From Adiantum capillus-veneris (taxonomy: Eukaryota; Streptophyta; Polypodiopsida; Polypodiales; Pteridaceae), in the NCBI GenBank assembly GCA_014529385.2, contig CM043959.1, forward strand, positions 91,739,529 through 91,803,528: 64,000 nucleotides of DNA, given 5' to 3'. Below the pieces are notes generated by a model. The model was not told the DNA's origin and did not search any database. It saw only the letters and a list, made by a program, of their open reading frames with translations. Below, piece by piece: positions 44,792 to 56,396 of this stretch (positions are counted from its first letter, which is position 1; each line of letters opens with the position of its first letter). Position numbers and translations under genes: made by a program.

Positions 44792-45553
44792 TGTTAGGAA
44801 ATAAGACGTAGCTAAATAGATAATTGAGTAGATTACTTAATGGAGAGAGACAAATTTACATACATGAGATTATAGAGTAGAGAGAGAGAGAGAGAGTACA
44901 CACGATATACGTGGTTCACCCAATGTGGGCTACGTCCACGGGAAAGCAGCCACTCAATGGTTTTAGTACTTCAAAACAAGAAGTAGTTTACAAAGGGATT
45001 ATACCCTTAATGGAGTTCCCGTCTTGCTTCACTCTCACCACCTCACACTCACCTTGTTGCATCAACTTCACACTATGAAATGTGTGTAGAAATGGCCTCC
45101 TTTTATAGGCCAAAAGGGCTTCCCTCTCTCATGAGAGGCAGCCATGTGTAGCCGCCCTTGTGTAGATAAGTCCAAATCGGACCCTCCAATCCGCCCATGT
45201 GTGGCCGCCCTTGAGAAGACAAGTCCGCTTTTGAATTCAGCCACCGGCCATTGAATTCGTCCACCGGCCACTGGCCATTGACTTCCGACCATCGGCCAAC
45301 CGCCGGTTGTTTTTCGACCACTTTCCGGCCGCCGTCCGGCCATAGGAATCTTCCAGCTAAGGAAAAAAAAAGTCTCGGGGCCTTCCGCCCCCGAGGCCCC
45401 TAAAGTTGCCCCTGATTTTTTACTGTGAAAATTTTGGTTTTCGGCGAGTGCTTTTCCTTCATGCACGATAGCTTCTCCTCATAATCGGGGCCTTACAAAT
45501 GTGCGCTTTTACCACATAAAATTACAAGGGTAAATCAGGCTCCATACTTAACA
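44792..45553 (-). repeat. Element D 5' LTR
   Basis: Near-identical to 41036-41796, apart from a few substitutions and small indels in the middle. Confidence 0.9.
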
Positions 45554-45824
45554 GAAAATTGTCAAAAATAGGGAAATTAGGCTAAAGTCACTTGAAAAAT
45601 TCCCAAACTGACTCTGATGGAATCTGATGTAAATGCTTATGCTTATGCTGTGTGCAACCAGAGGATATGCATCTACACTAAGTGACTGGGCATGCACGGT
45701 CTACAAATAGACTCACAAAAGTGCCAGACCACTTCTAAATCTAGACTGATGGAACTGACTGAACCCTGTTATGTTGTAGCTTGTCCACGGACACATAGGT
45801 TTGGATGTGTCACGTGACACCACT

Positions 45825-46680
45825 TCTTCTCTTGCATCTGGTCTCACACCTGGTTCGGACCTGGTTAACAAGGTTTCAAGTCTTTCAGCCGACTCGGGGA
45901 GCATCCCCTCTTCCGAGAAGAACGACCCTGTCTCATGGCCTAGAAGCGTATCCACCATCTCTGGTCTTACATCCCGCTCAGTCGTATCTTCCCACAGTTC
46001 CAGCACACCCATTGTTTCCGCACCAAGCACCAGCCAGTCCTCGGTTTTTGATTCATACATATCCGCATACGCTTGTGTTCCCCAATCATGTGAGGGGTGG
46101 GAGTCGTTAGGGCCCACCTTATGCTTCTCTAAGACTTCCTCATTCAATTCCACTACACGATACATGTTAGCCTTTTCCGAATTCAACATCCCCATGCATT
46201 CTTGCACATCCCAAGCACAATGGTAAAGAGGGGTAAAAGGGCCAGTCGGACACTCATCAATATGGCTCTCATTCGAGCAATCTTCATCCAGTACATTCGG
46301 CTTGAAAGCCATCAATTCCTCGTCCCGGGAAGCATAAGAATTACCACAAGTATCCACATCCGTATTACCACCGTCATCAAGAATAATCCCTTCGCTCGGG
46401 AACATCGCATTCAATATCTCGGCCAAATACTTTTCCTCCATTTCAACCTCAACAAATTGATCCTCATCTCCTCTCATTTCATCCCCACACGATGCATTCG
46501 TACTCCTCTTTTCTTCCGCTTCAATAGATCCCTTCGGTTCTGTGGAAGGGCCTCCGGTTTTGTCATCCCCACACGATGCATTCGTACTCCTCTTTTCTTC
46601 CGCTTCAATAGATCCCTTCGGTTCTGCAGAAGGGCCTCCGGTTTTGTCATCCAAAAAAACATTGCACTTATTGGGCACAT
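45825..46680 (-). pseudogene. Acidic-family gene, N-terminal half (split copy)
   Basis: A minus-strand open frame (part of 45713-46747) with Glu/Asp-rich text. Its AEILNAMFPSEG, GNSYASRDEELMAFKPN and DEDCSNESHIDE match LDAMFPGYAD, ALLDRELLACEPY and EYCTNEESEEE of the 7-15 kb array in order. Near its start a 30-residue block (DDKTGGPSTEPKGSIEAEEK...) is repeated in tandem. The 3' end of this part is cut by element C and continues at 36932. Residues encoded downstream of 45820 belong to element C's LTR. Function unknown. Confidence 0.55.
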
Positions 46681-47055
46681 GGAGTGTTCGCCACCGGTGA
46701 GGAGGTCGTGCCGCTATGCATGGTGTCCTCCTGGAGTATGTGGGCAATTAACATCTCAACAGTGAGGCCAATTACTGAGGCTTGGGTTGTAATGAAAGGT
46801 CGCAAGGAGCAGGGTAGGGCAGCAAGTAGTAACATGGATTGGAGGTTGCCATCCAATTGCACGCCTAAAAGTAGGGCATTGTCCAAGAGTGTGTGCCAAT
46901 CTTTGACAAATTGAGGTGTGGGTTGCTATTCTGTGAGTACAACAGCAAGAAGGTTGTTTAAGGACGCTAACACGCGTTATGAGGTCCTCATGATCATAGG
47001 TTTCTCGTAGGAGATCAATGGGCTGGAACATGTAGTGTTGCAAGGTATTCTAGAA
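46668..47055 (-). pseudogene. Copia gag (UBN2-type) fragment
   Basis: Minus-strand text LLRETYDHEDLITRV, then DNALLLGVQLDGNLQSMLLL and IGLTVEMLIAHILQED matches the helical gag region of copia elements. It is truncated at 46668-46680, where the acidic-family frame begins, so the two are fused head to tail. Confidence 0.6.
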
Positions 47056-47099
47056 TTGGGTCACGGGCAGCTAGAGAAAGATGTGGCATAGCTCTTTGC

Positions 47100-47460
47100 A
47101 CATAAGCTCACAGAACAAGCCGCTTTGTTATGCTTTCAAAAGTACACCACACTTAGCGCACAAATTATTCAAAGCATTGGCAAGTACGATGTTGTATTTC
47201 AATAGCCCCTCACTACTTACCACATCAAGAATTTGTTTGCCTAGGTCAACGTTTTGCATGGTGCCACATGCCTTCAAGTTGCAAGCATAAATGGTCAAGT
47301 TTGCAAATAAGCCTTGGCTACTTCGCATTAGCTGAAAGCACCAGAGCTTTGTGGCTTGTCCATGCTGGGCATAGCCTGCAAGGAGTGCAATCCAAATGAC
47401 TACGGCCCAAAGACAAGAAGCTTGTCAAGAACTTGTTTGCTTTCAAAAGTGCATCACACT
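47100..47460 (-). pseudogene. PPR-protein gene relic
   Basis: The frame 47128-47328 reads IYACNLKACGTMQNVDLGKQ and NIVLANALNNLCAKCGVLL, good matches to PPR repeat turns. Further phrases continue to about 47460, where the A+T-rich island begins. Confidence 0.65.
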
Positions 47461-47875
47461 TGGCGTGCTATATCAAAATTGAGTCCCAACTTCTTCCATT
47501 TATAGCATGTTATGTTCTTATAATTAAAACAATCATTAAAAAATATGATTATAATTCTTTGGTAATTAGCATCAAATTATATATAACTCTATATTCTAAC
47601 TTCTTAAGTTTTACCATTTGCTAGTTTACAAGAAGCTCTTCAATATCTACAAAGCAACTTAACATTTGACTATAACACAAGGTATGTCATATTTAAGAAT
47701 ATTTTAAACACCTATAAAAAAAGATTTTAATATTAGTATTTTGATAACCAAAATAAGATCAAAAAGATTTTCTTTTCAAATTGGAATATTAATTTAAGCT
47801 CAATAGAAATAATATACATATCAATAGAAATCTTAAGGTCACCAAATATAAAAAATAATAATAAACAATACGTAA

Positions 47876-50800
47876 TTGAAGATGAAAACAAATAAACTAT
47901 TACCTACAAACAAAGCATCCAAACTAAAACAAAAAACAAAGCATACCAAGATTATAAGACATTTACGTAGAAAAACAAACTTACTTCCAACTTTTGACAT
48001 TTTTAATTTAGATTTTGATTCATGGGTAAATATTTGTTCTAATTCGATCAAATCATATAAATATTGTTCGAATTGTGAAAACTTATTTTTCAAGTATGAA
48101 AAACAAAACTTAAAATATATAGAAAAAACAAATACCTATTTACGAGGATATGAATTATCTAATCCATATCTAACATAATTTCAAAATAACAAACAAGACA
48201 ATATAGAAATTTATAACTGTTCCAAATGTTTTCAAAACAACATTAGAGGAAAATATTGGATAACTTATCACCAGACTTATATAAAAAAAATACTAACAAT
48301 GAATGTACATGAAGTACAAATGCTATCTACTTTAGACATCTTTTTAAACATTAGTTAAAAGATAACATCTACAGCCATAGGTAATATAGAACAAAGATAT
48401 TTAGAAGATATTACAATAGAGAAAGCTCTATTTCCATTTCTATTTCCATTAGGATATGGAGCTCATGATGGAGCTTTAAAATTTCATACATATCTAAAAA
48501 TGAGAATAGCCTCATTCTTCTCAATATTCACTTTATACAAGCCATACTTATTGATGATGTACCAATTACGTCAAGCTTTGATAATAGTAAATTCAACAAA
48601 TTTAACAATGCTACAATTAGATATAGATAAATTCAAACTTAAAAATTCACATGCATCTGATCTAGATACCATACATTATATCATAAAACACAATATCTCT
48701 TATTCAATTCCAAGCTCTCCGTCATGGTATCGTAAAAATTTAAAAGATTTATTATGCATGGTAGAGTCATTTGGTTTACCTAACTTCTTCTTAACCCTAG
48801 CTTGTGATGAAGTATCCTCTAGTAGATGGGTAGAAATAGAAGATTTAGAAAAAATTATACAAAAGATAGACTTAAAACTCAATTGGACAGATTGTCCAGC
48901 CGAGTGCATGATGATTTTTCACAAACGATTACATACATTTTTAAACAAATACATGTTTATTCCTAATGGATTATTAGGTACCATCAACCACTATCTAATA
49001 CGATATGAGATACAAAATAGAGGTTCACCACATGCACATATAATGCTATGGGTAGATTCAAACGATATCGATCGAATATCTTTAGAGATAGATAGCCATA
49101 TACCTTATTTACATACAATAAATAAATTTGATCCAACATCAATTGAATATAAATTGCATAACTTAGTTATCAAAAAACAAACACATAATTGTAGAGAATC
49201 TTGTAAAATAGAATTACAAAATAAAAAAATTAAATGTAAATATGGATTTCCATACGATATTCAAAGTAATCCTAAGCCAATTATTCATGAACAAACTCAA
49301 CGATAGCTTTATTATAGACCAACATTAGAACACAGAAATGTGGTTTCTTATCATGCAGGAGTATTATAGTTATGACAAGCCCATATGAATATTCAAAAAG
49401 TAACCAATACAGGATTATCATATTACTTACTAAAATATGCATTGAAATCAGAACCTATAGGAAAAATAGATATCTATTTAGAAACAGCGAAAACATTAGG
49501 ACTAAATAATGTTGATGATACAAAGCTCAAACTAATATCTTCTTATGTATTAACAAAACCAATATCAACAACCGAAGCAACCATGATGTGTTTAGAGATA
49601 CCAATCATAAAAAATCAGAAAAGGTAACTTATATAGGTTGTTCACCTCCTAAAAAAAGACAAAATATATACAATTTTTTTAAACCTCTATACTACATCCA
49701 ATTGATCTATATACAGCAAGACCATTAGAATTGGAGAGCTTAACATTTTATTCATACTTTCGTCACTATAGAATTAATAAAATACTCAAGCATACAACAA
49801 AGAAGATATGTAAAATGCATGATTTATTTGGAAATGAAATAGAAGAGTATAAACAATTAGTAAGATTTATCGATTTTCACCCTGTTCATCAAATGGAAGG
49901 TTCTTTTTTACTATTCTATTAAAACATATACATTTTCGCAATGAAAAAGAATTAATCTCAATTAACAACATAGAAAAATCTTACTTTTTAGAATGTCAAA
50001 TACGACAAATAATAAAGAATGAAGAAGATATAGAGAATCTAGTTGGAAATTATTCTCACTTACATCTATTAATCGATGAATCTAGACAACAAATTACAAA
50101 TCAAATACTCCAAATGCATCCCATATATAATTTAGAAGAACATTTAACATCAAATGATTTTATAGAAAAACGGACCAATATTAAAACTATAGGAGAGAAT
50201 CAATATGATCCAATAATACATACACAAGAGCTTAAACACATAGAAAATACAACTTTGACTAAAGAGCAAGAACTAATATACAATAAAATTTTTGAAAAAT
50301 CGGGTGGGTTACATATAATAAATGGAACACCTAGATCTGGGAAAACGCTTCTAATCCAATATATCACATTTAAATGTATAACCAAAAACATAGGAGTCCT
50401 CCTTACAGCAACCATAGGAGTAGCAGCTACAAGACTTAGTCGATTAGCACGTACTTCACATTTTTTTTTGTTTACCTAATAAAAACCAATTATTTTGTTC
50501 TAATTAGAACCAAATGATATCCATTCAATTAAAATAAGGTCTTCTGATGTAATTATAATTGATGAATTCTCAATGATGACATCACAAATATTACATACAA
50601 TTATACTCCAAATTTCAGAAGCTTGTAATTTATCTATGCTAGAAATATTTAACACTAAAAAACTACTTCTATTTGGAGATATAGCGCAATTAGCTGCAAT
50701 ATGTAATTGTAAAAATAAAGACTTGATATGTCAAAAATGTGTAATAATAAATTCTACATTTTGGAAATTAGCTATACACCACACATTATATACCTCCATA

Positions 50801-51436
50801 CGTCATTGTTCAGATCCAGACTTCATTGAATTCTTAAATATAATCAGACAAAGTAAACATACATTTATACACGAGAAAGATTTAGAACAATATATAGATA
50901 AAGACACAACTATATTATGTACACATAATAAAGATGTCATATACTATAATGACCTCATCTTATTAAAGATATTCAACCATTCCAATATATTCAATATAGA
51001 TATTGCTACAACAGCACATCATATACCAGAACTACAACATTGGATAAATGATACAGAATTTCATACCCTATCCAAAGTAGCAATAGGGGCATTAGTAATG
51101 TTTACACAAAACATAGATCTATCAATACGTGTAGCTAATGGAACTTTTGGGACAGTCGTAGATATTAAATATAACAATATAACATCTATTATAACAAAAC
51201 TTATAATACGTGTAAATCATACACAACAAAATGTAACTATGAGAAGATCTAAATATCAAAAAAAGACATACAATGGAACATGGTATCATAAAACATCTTT
51301 TCCACTAACACTAGCATATGCAATGACTGGACATAAATCCCAAGGATGTACTATCTTTGGTAAGTCATTGTTAATACTTCGAAAATGTTTTTCTCCTGGA
51401 CTATTATATGTCATGTTGTCTCGATCGACTAATTGA
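47876..51436 (+). pseudogene. Helitron Rep/helicase, decayed
   Basis: One frame from 47876 holds the N-terminal Helitron domain (ALFPFLFPLGYGAHD at about 48435-48480), the HUH nickase motif (GSPHAHIMLW; His pair near 49031-49039) and a two-Tyr motif (SYYLLKYALK, near 49417-49446). It carries stops at 48176, 48356, 49304, 49367 and 49373. Text continues in 49690-49922 (SFYSYFRHYRI), then a T-run frameshift near 49910. The PIF1-type helicase follows with Walker A GTPRSGKT (50324-50347), Walker B IIIDEFSM (near 50555), GHKSQG (near 51330) and a final SRST. Stops near 50479-50505 separate the two helicase parts. Rep/helicase normally drives rolling-circle transposition; this copy looks dead. Confidence 0.85.
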
Positions 51437-51506
51437 AAGAACATAAAAATATTGAATTCAATTACGATCGACGATTTTTAAATACAAGTAATAAATCATT
51501 TTATAT

Positions 51507-53302
51507 ATGAAGATTATTGACTTACAAAAGTTTACTCCAAAGATTAAAACAAAGGTAACGTATGCTAAATTATTTTATATCAAACTTAAGGTGCTAAAAT
51601 TTATTACTATATTGATATAAAAGAAACTATTAATAAATTCATTTTATACTTTTCATATTGAAAGCTAAACAATATGGAGATAAGCTTATATCTTTAATCA
51701 CATACTTCAATATTTATAACCTTAAATGTATAAATTGTGTTAAAATATATTAGGTCTTCAATTCTATCAAAGCTAAAGCAAAAGCCCTAATAGACCTACA
51801 AGAAAAAGAACAAGAAGAGCAACGAAAATCAAAAAGGCAACACAGAGAAAACTTTTTCTTAAGAATCGAACAATTTAAATATACAAATATCTCAGGACGT
51901 GATCCAATAAATTACATTTATGGTTGGCCATCTTATGATGAGCTAAAACAATATATGGACCCAGCCGACAATATGTTTCAAACATGGAAAAAAACACATA
52001 CTACTAAAGAACTCCCTGCAGATGGTAAATAATTCAGCTTATGTTTTAAAAAATTTACTTATATTATTCATAATTTCAAATATAATTAATTCAAATACAA
52101 TTACTTTGCAGATCTAACAATACTAATTCTTAAGATATTTAAAGAAGATTTACCAAATTAAGATATAATGCTTGAGCGATACGAAGCTCAAGCTTTACTA
52201 GATAAACACACGAATGGAATTTCAGCATATGCTATCAACTTATTGCATTTTGGCTACAACATTCCATTAGCCTCTTTGAAAATTCTTGATAATAGATTAG
52301 CTTCAATCATTCTAAAAGAGTATGAGCAACTATACAACGTAAAAAACAAACAAGATCCAATCACTTTGGAGAGCATTACAGCATCACTAGATATGGAATT
52401 TGTACGAAGGCAATATGGCACTACTCGCAAATTTTTCATTACTATGAATCAAAGCAATGGTATAAAATCATAATTTCTTCTCTATTTATAAATAATTATA
52501 TTCTTCAAACTAAAAAAAAATTACATAACATTGTTTATAGATATGGATATAGCTAATAAAGGAGAATCATCTTTGCAATCAGCTTCAATACCTATAGATA
52601 TTCCATCCACCAGTCAAGGTACAATTATTACTCCAAAAATTCACATTTTATTCAAATACCAACAAGTTCAATAATATTTTAAAGCAATAATTATTCAAAT
52701 ACCAACAAGTTCAATAATATTTTAAAGCAATTATTAACATAATCAAATAATGCATTCTCACATCTCTCTCTCTCTCTCCACCCAAATGTGAATCCATTGT
52801 TTACTTTAAAATAAAAATCTATATTCTAAAATATTTAAATATATTTTAAATACCTTATATATTTATACTAAAACTCATAAAAGTTCATACAAAATAATTG
52901 TAAAAGAGTTTTTTTTTTTTTTGTACAGAAGCAAAGTCTCCCCGAAAATCAGTAGCTCCAGAAAATAAAAGTAAGAATTGTATTTATAAATTACAATGTA
53001 GAATAAATTTAAAAAAATATATTGGACAAACCAATAATCTAAAAAGAAGGATTTTACAACATAAAAAACAACCTACTAAATTGATGATAACTGACATTAT
53101 CAGATACAAGCCGTTCAACAAAAAGTTCACGATCGAAATTATAGATTCAACAACAATAAAGGACAAAGCAAATCACTTAGAAACACTTTATATCAAGAAA
53201 TTTAGATCGATTACTCCAAATGGATACAATGTTTTTTTCGAAAATCCTTCTTCTTTTGACAAATACTATTACCTAAAAAAAAAGAGATCTTATTTAATTT
53301 AA
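51507..53302 (+). CDS. Five-exon gene for a GIY-YIG nuclease-domain protein, 355 aa
   Basis: Predicted exons are 51507-51554, 51754-52024, 52163-52459, 52541-52618 and 52929-53302. All introns are GT-AG and phases agree at every junction (0,1,1,1). Exon 3 uses the AG at 52161-52162; the AG at 52110-52111 would include an in-frame TAA. The N-terminal part has a charged coiled-coil-like stretch (about residues 25-45) and an unrecognised domain. From about residue 248 comes a GIY-YIG fold: CIY with Tyr251, YIG at 262-264, Arg271 in LKRR, Glu316 in LETLY, and Asn332 in GYN. These are the family's catalytic positions, so a metal-dependent nuclease is expected. It starts 70 bases after the Helitron helicase stop on the same strand. 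Role in the element is inference. Confidence 0.7.
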
Positions 53303-53887
53303 AGGGTTGTTATCTCTTTCCAACTCTAACTCTCTCTCTCTCTCAAGTACTCTAAGAGCTGCCCTAAATATACACAACCAAAATACTTCTAATAAACATA
53401 AAGTGTTGATTTTAGAAATATTTATTCAAAAAAATATATTATAGACGTTATCTATTGCAAAAATGTATACATTTCACATTAAATCTAACCCTACACAACA
53501 ACTTCACACTCAACCATTAGCTAACTTCCCCATACTAGTTATACCATTTAGAAACACTTATTATTGATGGAAAAGAAAAATGATTTCAACATGTTACATC
53601 AATTCTTCTTGAAAATACTAAATATAGGTGTTTTGAAACTCTCGTAGAGCACATGCAAGTACCAACACTAATAATGTAACGCTATTTGAAATTCTTGAAA
53701 ATGTGATGATTCAATAAGCTTAAAGTCACCAATGAACTTCTCCTACTTGTGCCTAATTAAAGGTTGAAAATATCGTTTGGATTTCAATAGTTGTTCATGA
53801 ATAAGCTGAAACTAATTTCTCAATTTATGTGGCAATGCTTTCATGAACATGGTGCACATAGTAGAAATGATTCTATGGTTCAAATTC
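53303..53887. other. Right margin of the A+T-rich island
   Basis: A short (TC)n run lies at about 53327-53344; A+T-rich non-coding sequence follows. The composition shifts gradually toward that of the PPR relic. No hairpin followed by CTRR was identified with confidence. Confidence 0.35.
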
Positions 53888-56078
53888 TAGGACATTCATG
53901 TTGATCGCAAATTTGATTTCATTTGGAGAGCAACCCTAGCTTCACATTTGTTGAATACAACTAGGCACCTTAAACTTGCTCATATGTTGGACATACCCTA
54001 CAATTAAGGGATTGCATCCTGAGCATGAAGCGCATCAAGATCTTGTTGTGATTTCAAAGCTACACCACACTTGGCATGTACATGTTAGTCAAAGCTACAC
54101 CACACTTGGCATGTACATGTTAGTCAAAGCTACACCACACTTGGCATACATGTTAGTCAAGATCTTGTTGTGATTTCAAAGCTACACCACACTTGGCGTA
54201 CATGTTAGTCAAAGCATGGCCAAGTAGTCAACGCTCTCAATATGAAGTTCTAACTGTTGGATGATGTCATGTGTCTTCAAAACTAAAGCATAGGTGATTG
54301 CAATTGGATAGAAGCTTGTCTTGTCTTTGAACAAGTCCCCTTTCAACAACCATTCAAGCATAGATCATTGCATTTAGATAGAAGCCTTGGCTTTTCATTT
54401 GTTGAAAATAGCCTAGTGCTTCATTGTCCTACCCATGTTGGGTGGACATACCTCAAAAGAAATGGAGCCCAAGCCTTAAAGCAAGGACACGAAATTTGTC
54501 AAGAATTTGATGTGCTTTCAATAGCACAAAATGCTCAGTAATGCATACTAATCAAAGCAATGCTAAGAAAGACATTGCTTGTAATTTGTAAACATTCCCA
54601 TGCTACTTTTCTCATGATAGATTTGTTTTCTGAGATCACCACCTTGCATGTTTCACATGCCTTTAGATTGCAAGCATTGAAGATTGCATTTGGCAAGAAT
54701 CCCTCGTTTTAATATTGTTGAAAATGACAAAGAGCTTCCTAGCCTTGCCATATCCTTGAATAATTGTAGTTCAAAGATTTCATAGGGACATAGTGCTTGT
54801 AAATAGCTTGTGATTTTAAAACTATAGCATACTTGGCATATCTCAATCAAAGCATTGCCAAGAATGATGACCTTTCAACCCAAGTGACTACCAATATCAT
54901 CCTTAATTTGGTTTCTCATGTCAATATATTGCTGCAAGATGCCTTCCAAATGAAAACATGACCTCATCATTGCCCCTCTTGAACACATTTTTCAATTATA
55001 TGTCCAAGAAATTACCACGCATGCTAACCAATCGGAAAGGGATACAAAAAATGGTCAAAGGAGTGTGGATTTTTGGTGAAGAGGCAATGCACATACCTTG
55101 CTATAAGTGCAATGCAAGTAGCTTCATCTAGGACAAGAATCTTGACAAGAAATTATTGTACTTTCGAAAGTACACCACACTTGGCATACATGTTGACCAA
55201 AGAATTTTTTTTTCCAACGACCATTGACCATAATCTCATCAAGAATTTGTTTTCCCATGTCAACATCTTGTATGATGTCATGTGCTTAAAAATGCAAGCA
55301 CATGTGGCAAGAAGGAAAAGTGACGACGAGGTGCATAAGGGAAAAAAATGCTTGGATAGGGTATGTAAAAGTAAGCTTGACGTAGTTGAGACTACTCAAA
55401 GTAGACCAATGAGTCTACATATACTAGAAGAAATAGAAGATCTATAGTCACATATAGAGAATGTATTGAAAGCATGCATCAATGAGACCAATGAGTCCAC
55501 ATATACAAGAAGAAATAGAAGAGCTATAGTCACATGTAGAGAATGGACTAAAGGCGTGCATCGATGTGGTCAAACAACATGAGGAAAACACTTAATGATA
55601 GAAGTGGTTAAAAAGAAAAAGGCACGTTGGAAAGAATGCATGCCACATATTCTCAAAGCTAGAGGGGTGGTAAAATGGGTTTTCTACATAGAGAGGGAAG
55701 AGTAATCATTGCCGAGACATGGAGTGCATAACGATGCATGATCAAGAGGTCGATACTAAGGTTTGCAATATGAAATTGTAATGGATACTAAGGTTTGCAA
55801 TATGAAATTGTAACGGATCCTTTGATTGGATGGAGGTGCTTTTGTAGAAATCATTTTATATCTAGAAGCCCATGAATGTAAGATAAGGAACTTGCCTATA
55901 GTCTCATGTTATAGATGGGAGTCACCAGAAGGAAAGAAGCTTCTCAAAATATTAGTAGAGGGTCAAGAGGAGTTGCCATGTTAATAGGGAGGAATTGCAT
56001 CCATTGTACACAGTATGAAGAGATGAGTCCCATCAAAGTTTAGATAGTGGATTTTCATTCTCTTTGTATTGCCAAATG
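53888..56078 (+). repeat. Long direct repeat, right copy (PPR relic on minus strand)
   Basis: Matches 1-2385. It has three tandem copies of a ~34-base unit around CTACACCACACTTGGCATGTACATGTTAG (54059-54150, degenerate), lacks about 308 bases relative to the left copy (junction at about 55084, GAAGAGGCAATGCAC), and has a small duplication near 55785-55810 (ACTAAGGTTTGCAATATG). It contains the same decayed PPR text on the minus strand. Confidence 0.85.
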
Positions 56079-56086
56079 CCATTTTG

Positions 56087-56252
56087 TGCCTACTAGCCCA
56101 AATGCATAGTCATCTCATGTAACCATGGATGATTATATTCTGGAGTGCTTGAGAGTGGGAAATACCTTTAGTTATACTAGCTCAAATGCGTAGTCATCTC
56201 ATGTAACCATGGATGATTATATTCTAGAGTGCTTGAGAGTGGGAAATACCAT
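56087..56252 (+). repeat. ~84-bp tandem duplication
   Basis: The block starting TACTAGCCCAAATGCATAG is followed directly by a second copy starting TACTAGCTCAAATGCGTAG, both ending GAGAGTGGGAAATACC. Confidence 0.85.
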
Positions 56253-56396
56253 GTGCATTTAGAACTTGAATGCAAGCATAGATTATTTTTAGGTTTCCTT
56301 TTTTATAAAATAGTGGAGGATTTGGTGAGTAGTATGACAATGTAAATCATGGCATCGACAAAGTTTTTGATGGTCCAAGTAAATACATCAAGTATG

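Larger units (their letters stand above)
41031..45558 (-). mobile_element. Element D: Tnt1-like copia retrotransposon, RT deleted
   Basis: Target duplication GAAAA is at 41031-41035 and 45554-45558; the element is 41036-45553. LTRs are 41036-41796 (3') and 44792-45553 (5'). The primer-binding site is 44778-44789. Frames in order on the minus strand are gag-protease, integrase and RNase H, with the reverse-transcriptase core missing and several stops. It is a dead copy. Confidence 0.92.
40137..45819 (-). repeat. Element C 5' LTR, split by element D
   Basis: Segments 40137-41035 and 45559-45819 together match the 3' LTR. The break carries the GAAAA duplication of element D (one copy in each segment's edge). 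Confidence 0.88.
36933..45824 (-). mobile_element. Element C: non-autonomous LTR retrotransposon with a novel ORF
   Basis: Target duplication CCACT is at 36933-36937 and 45820-45824; the element proper is 36938-45819. It reads right to left: 5' LTR 40137-45819 (interrupted by element D), primer site 40124-40135, leader, one 523-codon ORF, polypurine tract (AAAGGAGGGGA on minus, about 38102-38112), 3' LTR 36938-38101. No gag knuckle, protease, RT or integrase is present in the 2-kb interior, so it depends on another element's enzymes (inference). Confidence 0.88.
47460..53550 (+). mobile_element. A+T-rich Helitron-like island
   Basis: The base composition changes sharply: two 60-base lines I counted (50581, 51481) have 15 and 12 G+C, against about half in the flanking host gene. 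It contains a Helitron Rep/helicase relic and a multi-exon GIY-YIG gene in the same direction. Helitron ends (5' TC, 3' hairpin with CTRR, or the Helitron2 types) could not be fixed. The left edge falls near 47460 inside a PPR relic; the right edge lies between 53303 and 53880. Confidence 0.7.

Noticed and set aside
47839-48093. Minus-strand hydrophobic ORF in the A+T-rich island
   Set aside because: Antisense to the Helitron Rep frame; apparent membrane character follows from A+T-rich codons.
52929-53302. GIY-YIG domain as part of a Penelope-like element
   Set aside because: Penelope-like elements join GIY-YIG to a reverse transcriptase. No RT motif is found in the 6-kb island, and the neighbouring enzyme is a Helitron Rep/helicase.
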